Positions 22,240 to 32,519 of a stretch of DNA of 64,000 bases are shown one piece after another. The first letter of the stretch is position 1, and the number at the start of each line of letters is the position of its first letter. Location of the stretch: NCBI GenBank assembly GCA_008508345.1, contig QNGE01001734.1, positions 47,520 to 111,519 on the forward strand, written 5' to 3'. The notes beneath the pieces are model-generated. The model was not told the origin of the DNA, did not search any database, and was given only the letters and a program-made list of their open reading frames with translations. This stretch comes from Paragonimus westermani (taxonomy: Eukaryota; Platyhelminthes; Trematoda; Plagiorchiida; Troglotrematidae). The position numbers and the translations under genes are program-made.

Positions 22240-24295
22240 CATCATTAGAGGGAGCAACACATCGGTGGTTCACACTAGGGCGCAACTGCCACACAACCAC
22301 GAACAGAAAAATACAAACCATGGATAGGGAAGAAGAAGAAGGAAAATGGAGGAGAGGAATGGACTTAACCACGTCCATAATTCGAACACCAAACATCAAG
22401 GTTCTTACAGTTTGCAAATAAACAACCAAACAATAGGTGAAAGTAAGGCCACGTCAACAACACAGAGTCTTTGCGGCTTTCACTGCCCCGCGTCCACAAA
22501 CACACCCACTTCACAGAAAACTCGGACAAATACCGACATCATTTACGTCACAGAGCCCCAATAACCCTATCCCACCGAACGCCTCCAAATACCCACTCTG
22601 TGAGCCACTAAGCCACAGCCCGAAAGTAGAACGCGACCTACAGTTGCCAACCCCTCGGAGGACTATTCCATTTCTCTACGCCAGGTCAACATCCATCCAC
22701 CTTGCATCTTAGACCAGTCAGACGCAGCATCGGCAAAGAGGGCTCGGTGTGGCAGAAGACTGGCTGACATCGTTAGTACATAGCATAGCCAAAACAATTC
22801 GTTTGACAATCAATGTCAAACACTCGGTTCCTAACTGCTTCGTCCTCTACTCGCTGGTGCCACCCGATGCGAACGATCGAACGTGAAACAATACCTCAAG
22901 ACGGTTCACCTCTTCTACCCTGAACGGTCAACTTTCACTGCCCTAAACTAATACAACCCTCACTGTCGCCTTACTTACACAACCAATAGGTCTCAGGGAG
23001 ATGCTTCCCTGTCGCCAGAGGTGCCCTCAGATTAACCAACACCGCCATGGCTTCAGAGGTATGCGCATCTGTCACATACCCCACACCACCACCACCACCA
23101 CCACCGTTGATGCAGCTTCCCAAGTGCACAAACCAGCCAACAACCTCCATAACTTCTGTGTCCCATACCAAATGCACGTAAATGCAACAATCTTGCAAAA
23201 GCACGTTGCACTTTGAGGCTGCAAAGCGCATTCCGAAATACTCAGCAAAACGCGAAATAGCGTCCAGCATTGCCTGTGCTGCCTGAAAGTTGTCAAACAA
23301 CAACACCTTGTCGTCAGCAGAATCGAGATCAGTCAGTCTTCTATCAGGTGGGAGGTCCACACCGGCATCTTGCGAGTACCGTAGAGAGTCCCCAGTACTT
23401 TGTCTATCACAAAATTGAACAGAAATGGTGAGAGTGAACAACTTCGGCGTACGCCGTTCCCAGTGCTCAAACTGTCAGACAGTTCATCGTAAACACTAAC
23501 ATGAGTAGAAGTATGGAAATAAGACGCCGACAGTGTGTTCACGTAAGTGTTCTGTACATCCCTTTGCTTAAGCGACTTTAAAAGTGTAGATCGATCCACC
23601 GAATCGGACGCACCTTTACAGTCGAGAAATACGGCGATCGTTGGCTAGCAGTACACATAACGTTGCTTCTGAATTTGGCGAAGGGTAGAAATTTGTTCAG
23701 TACATCCCTGTCCAGGGCGAAACCCTGCTTGTTCTCTCCTGGTGCCTACCTCTCGATCTGGTTAGAAATGTTCTCTGTTATGCATACAGGTGAAGGAACC
23801 AAGAGATCATCTGTGTCAGCAGCCCCATCAACTTTGAGAGCCGAAATGCAACTGCGGACTTCGGTCTCAGTGAGCGTTTTTAGGTCTACGGAGTACGCTG
23901 CTAGACAGCGGTAACAGGGTAGAAGCAGGAGGTCAGGTCAATGGACCTTCGAAGTATTTCGGCTAGCGCTCTAATCTTCTAAACTTATTATGGATGAGTG
24001 TGTCGTGTGCCCCGCTGATTGCTACACTGACAGACGGTTGCCTTATATCAGTAGCATAGATAAGCTTTAAGAATCTGATAATGCTCTCTGAGGCAAAAGC
24101 GGTCTCTGTTTTCTCAACTTTCTTCATTGACCATGCCTCATAATCGGCGATCAGACTGCGCCTCAGCTTCCTACGGGTATTCCTCTCAAACTGGTTATAT
24201 GAATTGCGAGAGGGAATGTTATACCTGGCACCTCCAGGGATTTTTCTGGGACCAGATATTTTTTTAACCTACGAATCAACGTGCTGTTATGAGCC
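22240..24295 (-). mobile_element. RTE retrotransposon, younger, nested (copy A)
   Basis: From 24295 down: linker (TRRKLRRSLIADYEAW), reverse transcriptase pieces (RSTLLKSLKQRDVQNTY, SLSPFLFNFVIDKVLG, LTDLDSADDKVLLF), the EYFGMRFAASKCNVLLQD segment, then the 3' UTR to a CATCATTAG end. The stretch 22487-23728 is almost identical to 42983-44220 of copy B, while both flanks are clearly diverged. Stops and frameshifts throughout. Confidence 0.8.
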
Positions 24296-25010
24296 CTAAC
24301 CTGACCCGAGGTCTGATAATAGAATTACTTTAGGATGTTTAAAAACTTTTCGGGTGAATCAGTCCTTGACAGATAGTACCAGAGTGCAGTTCCGCCAACC
24401 AAATCCAAGGTCCCTTTAGTGTGTATAAAGTTAGGAAGTGTCGGCCTTCATACATGAATGACGGGGTGTGAAGATGTGACCAATGCAGCCATAGAAAGAG
24501 AGATACGCAAACTATCTCAACCGCGTTACGGCTAGTCTACAAAGTACAATCGCTGCAAACACGTTCGACATAAGAAGAAATGGGCTACGTTCTCGATGAC
24601 TTACACGCGAAGTGCGTGAGACCTTTTTGAAAATGAGGATGATATTAGCCAAACCCCAGTCATTTATAACGACTTCCCAGATCCAGAGTTTTCCGAACAA
24701 AGCCGTCAGCTCTTTGATTAGAGCTGGCTCCCAATTTCCGAAAAGAGTAAGCAGGAGCTCGTCTGGACCGGGTGCCTTGCGACGTTTTAATAACGTAGCC
24801 TCAATTGAGGCTTCCGCATCTTATGACAGGTGAATGTCAGCAGAACAATGGGTACACAAGAGCCCGAAAGCGCAGTCAAGAACACAGGTGGCTAGTTGAA
24901 CTGCTGCCAGAAGTGTCTTAACAAACGCCCTAACGACGTTGCAGGTCGTGGATAAGTTCGTCATCGGCTTTGTAGACTGTCTCGCTCGAACCCGATTTCC
25001 TGCTACCTGT
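24296..25010 (-). mobile_element. Older RTE, reverse transcriptase N-terminal half
   Basis: Minus-strand reading shows ELTALFGKLWIWEVVINDWG, ANIILIFKK, NVFAAIVLCRLAVTRLR and GCIGHIFTPRH, the first motifs of the RTE reverse transcriptase, followed by a decayed FLDxKGxxD region. It ends where copy A begins; the missing half resumes below 22.24 kb, so copy A was inserted into it. Confidence 0.7.
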
Positions 25011-25079
25011 TGAACAGATTAGACGAGAAACCGGGCTATAGTTGAACGAATAATAGTACCGCACGCGTTACGTGCTAAG

Positions 25080-25175
25080 CATGTGACTAACGGGACTCAG
25101 TATCGCAGCTAAGCATCAGTGAGGGCCACTGACATATTGCTGTCTATGGTGACGATGATGATGACTCAATGTCGC
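25080..25175 (+). mobile_element. RTE 3' terminus, solo
   Basis: GCTAAGCATCAGTGAGGGCC, ACTGACATATTGCTGTC and a GATGATGATGA end match the last 90 bases of the other RTE copies, such as 40.50-40.58 kb. Confidence 0.6.
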
Positions 25176-25316
25176 TTGGTGACTGAGATCCTAAACGGCA
25201 AGCAAGAGCGCCATCTATTGGGTGTAGAGCGTTTGTGCCTCGTCTAGGTTACGTACTTCAAACCGCGTTGGACATGGAGACGAATTCGCATTGAAATGCA
25301 AAGCAGCGAATCATCA

Positions 25317-25335
25317 ATATATATATATATATANG
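25317..25335. repeat. (TA)n microsatellite with an N
   Basis: A short TA run ends in a single undetermined base at 25335, immediately before the mariner remnant. The single N probably marks a gap or unresolved repeat length. Confidence 0.8.
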
Positions 25336-26190
25336 CGTGTTAAGTTACAGACAGCTGGAAGCATTGAAGCAATGATGATTTGTCGAACGGTTCGAAAGTG
25401 GGTTGCTAGGTTCAGATTTGAAGATGCGTATCTCAAACGTTTCCACTGTAGTCGGTCATCTCTAACCCGGCTGGACAATCGCCCGAAGGGACTAGTAGAA
25501 GTTATTCTCAGAACAAATGCAGGGCTATTGAAAGAGTCAAGTGTTTCATCTAATTGACTGTAGACATACTTGTGTGCCAGAGGAATAAACAAAAAGCTGG
25601 CTGACAAGTACCACGTAAATAGATGGAGATTCAGTCGAAGACACGTTTGTAGATGTGTGATTCACCAACGTTAAGAAGCAAACATTAACTTTTTCTGAAA
25701 TACGCTATTAGTTCGGATGAAAAAATGGGTCTTAAGCGACAAGAGAGAATCGATACAGTGGCTTGAAGAGAAACGTCTTCAAACAATGCTCAAATGTGAC
25801 TCGCATCCACAAGAGACCATGATTGTTTGGTGGTTTGTTTTCAGATTATTTCACCGTAGCTTTCGTTGATCTGGTGCAGCAATTACAGTGGAGTAGCGCT
25901 GTTGTTAACTGGAAGCGGTTCACAATAACTTGTCAACGGGCTGCCAGTATCGAGTAGCAGGAGGATTCTATCGTTCTATACAGTAGCACTGGACAGCACA
26001 TTGCAAGAATGGCGGTCCAAAAGCTGTAACAGCAAAACTCTATCACATTCACCACGTTCATCCGATCAATCACCAACGGGTTAACACCTTTTGCGCTCTC
26101 TGGACTGCTTTCATAAGGAGAGAAGCTTTTGGAAATAAGATGAACAATGTTGGGCGTCCAAAACATGCGACGTTTTATTTGAGCGACATG
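25336..26190 (+). pseudogene. mariner-family transposase relic
   Basis: The first part reads RVKLQTAGSIEAMMICRTVR, KWVARFRFEDAYLKRFHCSR, RLDNRPKGLVEVILRT, which follows the mariner N-terminal helix-turn-helix (WFxRFKxGDFDLEDxPRSGRP...ALVExxP). Later come SDEKMGL (first catalytic Asp region), IVWWFVF, HIARMAVQKL (RPHVA region) and a decayed C-terminal part. Stops and frameshifts break it. Terminal inverted repeats were not found; the left end abuts the TA run and N. Confidence 0.7.
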
Positions 26191-26814
26191 CTTCACGTTA
26201 GTAACAGTGTGTGGAGCATAGCGGCGCTTATTTTTAAAAAAATTGAACTATATAAAATTGTCCTCTGACCCCATGAACGTGCAAGAACTTTCAGGATAAC
26301 CATCTAACATGTGTACAGCCTGAACAATGGGCACAGTTTGAGCAGATACTTTCGAACGTACACTCGATATACAAGTGTTACGATAAAAGCCCGAACGAAT
26401 TGATGGCAATAGGTAACAATCAGAGCTGGTGATAAAAAGACAGACATGTTGAACGGTTGCGTGGACAGTTAGTTGATTTTGTGAGGATTTCCACCTTTCC
26501 AAACAACCTAAAAGGTGTGATCGTTCTGCGTTTGATTAACAGTTTGTTAAACAGTAACTCACGGAAATGGCAGGCTTCTGAGCCGACCAAATTACAAAAA
26601 AGTACTACGATGTGTACTACGGGCTGGACACAGACAGTACACATTTACTCAGCAATGGGTGATATTCTTCATGTCACCCAAACACAGCTGATAACCAACA
26701 ACACTGCTTACAAGCGAAAGTGGTTGGGCGTTCAGATTCAATAATTCGGTCGTGTCTAATGTGAGGTCAACGGCGCAGTGGTCAACATGGTTGCCTCATG
26801 ATTGGAATGGCCGG

Positions 26815-26825
26815 AGTTCAAATCC
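26815..26825 (+). promoter_or_regulatory. pol III B box of the SINE
   Basis: GAGTTCAAATC, close to the consensus GGTTCGAnTCC; the matching A box lies about 40 bases upstream at 26771-26786, normal spacing for a tRNA-type internal promoter. Confidence 0.65.
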
Positions 26826-26843
26826 CGACCGTGCCAAGGATGT

Positions 26844-26888
26844 GCGCTACTGACAAAATCTAATGAGAGCGAAACTCGAGTCTAGTGC
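26844..26888 (+). ncRNA. Hammerhead ribozyme motif (minimal type I), one core change
   Basis: Stem I GCGCTA/TAGTGC (one G-U pair), core CTGACAA (G8 changed to A), stem II shortened to three pairs around loop AATG, GAAA box intact, two-pair stem III with CTCGAG, cleavage triplet GTC. The layout is that of minimal type I hammerheads in retroelements, whose very short stem III favours action as dimers; the CTCGAG palindrome would allow that. The single G8 change should inactivate it. Confidence 0.82.
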
Positions 26889-26960
26889 TTCTTTTCGAAA
26901 GGGACTGGCTGCAAAGTCAATCTGAGTGCGAATGCTGCGATCAAATGTGAGTGATGTTCA

Positions 26961-28424
26961 ATTTGAAAACACTAGAATTCTTCGATACCGAACTTATAAT
27001 GGCCAATCAATTTGCCACGAGAATACAAGCGGCAATCTTCATGCACATACCGTTATATGAAAAAATTAGACACTTTCCAAGCTAGCAGAAGTTAGGGTCG
27101 CTAACGGTTTGCATTGAATTCTGACAATCTCAAATGCACTGGCTCCAAATAGCTATATACAATATATGTGAAGCGTTTTGAAAACTTTTGGTTTCTCGAA
27201 AGAAACAATAACTCTGATTATGCCACCACATGCACGCCACAAAAAAAACGGATAAGCTCCAAAGAAAACTTTATTTAAAATGGCAAATATCATCAATTCG
27301 AAGCATCTTACTCATCTCGCTCTCCAGTCAGTTCAAAGCAAAGCGAAAGCAAGTGTGGTATATAGCCTTTTGTTGGGTTCGTAGTCAACAGTTATATTCG
27401 TTTTTTAAAATCCCGTATAAAATACACCAATATCTACTCATATCTTCTGTCTAGATTTACTTTAGATTCCTAATGTTTGTTCGCCCTTTTAGCTTAGTGT
27501 GTCATCCATTTTCCAGTTTCCGAGATCTGGGAACTTCATTCCTGCCTTAACTCACCATTCGGTTAATTATTGGTAGTCGGCCAAAGCACAAAAGCCATCA
27601 ATCGTACGTCTTTTAGCCTTATTTCTTCGGGTTTACACTGAAAACATGGTGTGTCAGTGAAATCACAAGTGATGCAGCACAAACAACATACGATCTATAC
27701 GTGTAAGGGACATTCGTCTTCGATCACTGTGACAGGCTAATCCGAAGTCGGATGGTACTGACCATGGAAAAACCACAACATATGCATTAATGAAGAATTC
27801 GAGCAACTAAATGTGTTAGATATGGTTCAGGTGTAACTGTAATGACAACTTTCAGCTTATTTTCCAATATTTCACGGGTAAAATTAAATAAAATGATGTT
27901 GGGTGTACAAAATTTGCCATGGTTCAAAAAGGTTCCCGTTTCTGTTCAATTCAAAGTGATAAATGTGGTAATAGGAATTTAAACAAGGATAATAACCAGT
28001 TGACATACTAGAAGACACAAACCCCCTTAAACCAAATATTTGAGAGGAGAATGAGAAGCAGATCAGCCAGTCGATTATAAGGAGGTGTTTAACAAAATTG
28101 AAGAGGCGCTCTTACAATGCAGAATGCCTTGTATTCTCAAGAAATTTCCTCCAAACTTAGATCTTACTATTGAAGTCTGTCCATTTTTTGCTTCCAAGAG
28201 ATGAGGGATTCACCATCTGACTAGCCGACACTGACCGGCTGAACCATAAAGGTCTCCACTTACACACTTCCTGGCCTTAATGTTTCGGGGCTACGTTGAA
28301 TACGGGAAGCGTAAGAGGGAGCATAGGTGGTGCACCGCAAGCCACGAACTGATTCGTTCGTTTGCCTTGGTACGATGTATCAAACTACATGTGGAAGTCA
28401 GAGAAATAAGCGGTTTCGGCTTAC
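26961..28424. other. TAF1 intron; nothing firmly recognised
   Basis: Two stretches (about 27590-27720 and 28260-28370) share loose similarity around TTCGGG and GTG-GCAC blocks and may be a diverged repeat. No coding signal. Confidence 0.3.
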
Positions 28425-28669
28425 CGGCGGATATTGAACTCGATTGTGTCTAAAGTTCCTGCATCCTGTTCTAGGCGTAAGCGGCCAGCAGCAAGCATTT
28501 TGTGTGCGATTTCAGATAAGGGACTCTCTGGGCCATTGAAGGTGACACAATTGCTACAAATGAGTTCCACTTGGTCGAGAAATTCAGTGCGCGAGTGAAA
28601 CCGGTTTTCTTTGACCATTTTCTCCAGCGTGGACAAGTCCATGGGATTAGAAATGGTTTTGTAATAATT
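28425..28669 (-). CDS. TAF1: TAF1 exon 13: bromodomain 2
   Basis: 245 bases, phase 0 in, phase 2 out; acceptor TTTCAG with a strong pyrimidine tract, donor CCG|GTAAGC. It reads NYYKTISNPMDLSTLEKMV, FLDQVELICSNCVTFNG and PESPLSEIAHKML, matching YYKVIVNPMDLETI...LILANSVKYNGPES. The acetyl-lysine-binding Asn (FNG) and PMDL are present. The final helix continues as GRLRLEQDAGTLDTIEFNIRR. Confidence 0.97.
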
Positions 28670-29767
28670 CTGAAATAAAAAAATGCCAGTGACACAATGA
28701 TAACGACAATGGGGGAACAAGTGAAAGACTGAGTTTCCCAAAAGACGAGATGCATGAACTATGCGCCGGTGGCAGAGTGAACAGCGAATTCCGTAGACGT
28801 AGAGCCCATGTTTTAAATTAGAAGAGAAGATGGTTGTGATACAGAAAATCAACCGGTAGCTTGTAAGCAATCGGTAAGTGTCTGATGACGAATAGGGTTT
28901 ATTCTTATTTCAGATCTGATAAGCAAAACAAAAAAAAGTGATTAGTAAAAAAAAACGAAGGGGGTAAAGAAGAGCACTTAACTAAGGATAGTTGAAGAAC
29001 AACAATATCTCAGGATCCTTAGATGTGATTCTATCCCTGAAGATAACAGTCATGAAAGACTGAAAACAGAAAAAATCTACTGACTCAAAACTCGAAGGTT
29101 TTGATATTCCTCAACGTTTTTGACCAAACAACTAACAGAGCATCCGGTGGAAAACAGACGAAATACAGTCGTGTAGGCACAAAAGGATGCTCAAGATAGA
29201 CCTGCAATGTCGATGACGGTTAGAGTTAAGAAGTAATGACTCATCAAGAGAGAATATTTGTGAACAGTGAATTAGAGGGCTCAAATCGGAAAGACCGGGA
29301 ACCCTTTTGACTTATACTGATAGAGGCTGACTAGGCAAACAGCAAATACGATTAAGAACAGACAAAAAAAACACTAGAGTGATAACGAACAAAGTCTAGA
29401 TCTATCAGAACAAAAAAGTACACAAACCGAAGTTAAGAAAACACGATAAAGAAATATGCACGATCATTGAGCGCGGTAATAGAATATCTAATGGAGTGAA
29501 AAGATAACCTAACTCAAAACAAAAGATCTGACGATTTTATGATATCCGAGAATTTCACAAAACCGATCGTAAAAGGAGAAAGGTGACCCTGAGTGGATTG
29601 AATTTCCACAAAACCTAGCCGCTACAATCTACACATAAGCACTTCAGGTGACCCGCAGATTGAAATCAACGAGCCAAACCCAGTTCTATCTTTTTAAGAG
29701 CAATGACAGTATCAGGATTAGTAAAGCGAGTAAGTACAAGATGAACCAGCTGAAAACAAGAGCTTAC

Positions 29768-29997
29768 AGGGTAGCGGCGTTTGTCTACTGGAATGTGAAA
29801 AGGGCGGCTGTGTTCCACGGAGCGCATTGTTTCGATTGCTTGTTGTAACAAAAAACTTAATCCGACCAAGTCATCTTCGTCGAGTAACGGATTAACAAGC
29901 GATTCTAAACGCATTAGCTTTAACTCCTTGTGACAAAATTCCTCCATTACATGTGAACACATCTTCATGGCTGTTTCTGTGTATGAACTGAACCGGC
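29768..29997 (-). CDS. TAF1: TAF1 exon 12: end of bromodomain 1, start of bromodomain 2
   Basis: 230 bases, phase 1 in, phase 0 out; acceptor ACACAG, donor CCT|GTAAGC. It encodes RFSSYTETAMKMCSHVMEEF (last helix of bromodomain 1), the inter-domain helix LVNPLLDEDDLVGLSFLL (family INPLLDDDDQVAFSFIL) and RPFHIPVDKRRYP, the ZA-loop start of bromodomain 2. Phase and alignment show it joins exon 11 directly. In bromodomain 2 the usual Trp of WPF is Arg (RPF). Confidence 0.95.
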
Positions 29998-30972
29998 CTG
30001 TGTAAAGGAGGGGAGTAGGGAACAATTCCCAGAAATGGGAAGAAAGTGGATGTGGCAGTGAGGAGGAAAGAAGGTAGCTTATTGCATACAGTTTCACTTA
30101 TGGAACGACCGAAACAATGAGAGCAAAAGTTAAGGATTGTTTTTCTTCAAAGTTTAATAATATTATGATATATATGTACATAAATCTAAAGACGGCAATG
30201 CCTAATTGGGACAAGAATGACAATGTAATAACCATTTCATTGTGTTCAAGTGTGGCAAAAGCAATCCTTGATAGGGGAGCATCAGGTGCGTACAAAATGA
30301 ACGAATCTCAAGCAAAATGAACCAGTCTACAAAATCGAATTTCCGACAAATGCATACAGCTAAGCTGATTGCACCGCTAACTTGAACTTGTAACAAACGA
30401 CTGGACATACAATACAAAAGGGAAACAGCTACAGTCACTATATTTTGTTTCAAATTAGTAGTATACCTTGAGAGGTACATACTCGGCTTTTAACAAATTC
30501 ACATTTTCAATAAATGAGCGATATCGGGCGTATGAAATTCAAACCATACAGCAAAAAAAGAAATCATGGACAAGCACGTTCTGTATCAATGAAAAATAAA
30601 ATTACTGATTCAGTTTTTTTGCCACTTTAAAAATGGAAATGCTGATTTTACGCTGAAATAGAGTCAAGTGAGGAATAATAGGAATGGATGGACAATTGCG
30701 TTGCTATATCGTTTCCTGTTCGTCACGTTTTTGTTCATTAGTGAACCAGCCGGACTAATTTCGGTGACGTTTTATGCACAATTGTTATTAACCAATGACA
30801 GATTTATTCTTAAATATTTCGAAACTAGTGTACCTACTATCGTAGTTTGGTCACAGTTTTTATCTTATTATACACGAAGGAAATTTGAATCCAGGATGTT
30901 CCAATCACCATATTTAGATGATCATAATTCTAACACTTTTCTAAAGTGATCAAGTTAGAAAGCAACACTAAC

Positions 30973-31171
30973 CATTAAATTGAAGTGAGTTAGTGTAGAT
31001 CAGTCGAATGTCTGCTAGGAATTCTTCTCGCGTTGCGTAGGCGTTCTCATTGATTTTCATCCGGATTTGCGATAAATCCATCGGGCTAGTGATTTGGGAG
31101 TAGTAATTGGGAAAGTCTTTTTCCTTTACCGGATGCATGAATATCTTGGAGCCAGCAATCTGAGTTAGGCC
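30973..31171 (-). CDS. TAF1: TAF1 exon 11: bromodomain 1, ZA loop to Asn
   Basis: 199 bases, phase 0 in, phase 1 out; acceptor TTGTAG, donor AATG|GTTAGT. Key segments are FMHPVKEKDFPNYYSQIT, SPMDLSQIRMKI, YATREEFLADIRLI and TNSLQFNG. The PMDL signature and the Asn that binds acetyl-lysine (in FNG) are kept. The usual shelf at the start of the ZA loop (W/Y-P-F) reads KIF here, so the acetyl-lysine shelf is altered. Confidence 0.95.
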
Positions 31172-31274
31172 CTACAAAGAAGAGAAAAATGATGTTAACT
31201 CACATCCAACGATACAGCCCAAACTCAAAGAGTGACCCAAACTGGTAATAAGTAAGCCCAACTAGACAACTCAC

Positions 31275-31580
31275 CTTGTAGATCCCCTCGAAGATGTGAT
31301 TTAGTGCGACACGAGGATCAATCCGCCGACGATTGCCACGATGCTTGATGCTAGTGGGAAAATCATCTTCACTGACTCCTATACTAGATCGGCGCCCCCG
31401 TCCAGGACCAGTTCGAGCGGCCAAAGCTCGGCGATTAGCGTTTGCGGATTGCATAACAGCGGCGGCCGCGTTCAGGCGATCTAGTAACTGACGCCGAATT
31501 TTCAATGTTAAATTTCGTCGATTCTGCTCATGGATATACTTGGTCAGACCGGAGTGCAGCTTGAGCTTTGTGCCTTCAAC
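31275..31580 (-). CDS. TAF1: TAF1 exon 10: linker and start of bromodomain 1
   Basis: 306 bases, 102 codons, phase 0 both ends; acceptor TTTCAG, donor AAG|GTGAGT. It reads VEGTKLKLHSGLTKYI, a basic segment ending in RRQLLDRL, an Ala/Arg/Gly-rich spacer, then GNRRRIDPRVALNHIFEGIYK. The last part matches RRRTDPMVTLSSILESII, the first helix (Z) of bromodomain 1. The VEGTK start is a recognised TAF1 landmark just after the knuckle linker. Confidence 0.96.
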
Positions 31581-32519
31581 CTGAAATGAAAAATGCGCAA
31601 CAATCGAAGCATACGGGAGAAGGAAGTCGGTTGGATATTTGGGCAATGCGAGTACCATAGAAGTGAGTGTGGCGCTAGCCCACAAACATAAGTGGAATCC
31701 ACAAAAAGCTAAAAGTCAGTTCTATTTGTGGGTCAACCAACTGGACTAAAAATAGGGGAACGTCAGTCATAAATAAACGTTCACCTGACTACAGATAACT
31801 TGGTATGTGCACTTTAACCGTAATACGTGGTAATTTAAGTTGAACGTAATTGGTTACGCGGATTTACACGGGTTATACGAGGTTAGGATGTTCATTCAAT
31901 CACGTATTCGAACGTATACATGAACACATGAATGCAATTGTATTGACTACTGATTCCGATAGAGGGATAAAGAAAAACGCGTCAAAATCAGAAGGGACTT
32001 CTGAATCCCTATTTGGTAGGCTGAAGTTAGCAGACTTAGATGACGAATCTTATTTTTGAAAACATGCCGATCAGAGACAGCATATGTATACATATTCTCC
32101 AACGCAGATGGAAACATGAAAACGATCAAATGGCTCATGGTAAGTGATATACTGTCATCGGAGCAACTGACTAAAGATCAGCCCAAACGGTCAAAACACG
32201 ATGCGACGGATGCAAATTGCCCTCCGAATAAAATATCTGAGTCTCAAGTCAGACGGTCTTAGTAGAATTATCGGTTGAGGCGGTAAAATTTTCTTAAAGA
32301 AAAACAGGAGCATGGTAATGAGAAAATAATGAACTGTGCACGAGTATATTTCGATAGCACTCGGGTGCAAGTCTGTGCAACAGGCGTACCCACAACCGAA
32401 ACTACTATCCACAAATACCATACAATGATGATAATGTAGGCGCACCGTCGACTGCGGCATACTGTCATCCCGGACAGATTTTCCAACCGAGTTACGAGCT
32501 CCGCATCCGAGAAGGAGAC
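31581..32519. other. TAF1 intron; nothing firmly recognised
   Basis: Short frames without homology on both strands. Confidence 0.4.

Larger units (their letters stand above)
26751..26960 (+). mobile_element. tRNA-derived SINE with hammerhead, most complete copy
   Basis: About 210 bases. Head with A box (GGCGCAGTGGTCAACATGG) and B box (GGAGTTCAAATCCCG) as in a tRNA-derived pol III promoter; then CGTGCCAAGGATGTGC leading into the hammerhead; then a TTCTTTTCGAAAGGGACTGG body and a tail ending GTGAGTGATGTTCAA. Plus strand, opposite to TAF1 transcription, inside the intron before exon 14. Confidence 0.88.

Noticed and set aside
30200..30300. Minus-strand peptide YAPDAPLSRIAFATLEHNE, resembling the NGPxxxLSxIA end of a bromodomain
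   Set aside because: Exon 11 joins exon 12 directly in phase and covers the same part of the bromodomain by alignment; using this piece would duplicate the segment, and its only acceptor (TTGAG) is poor.
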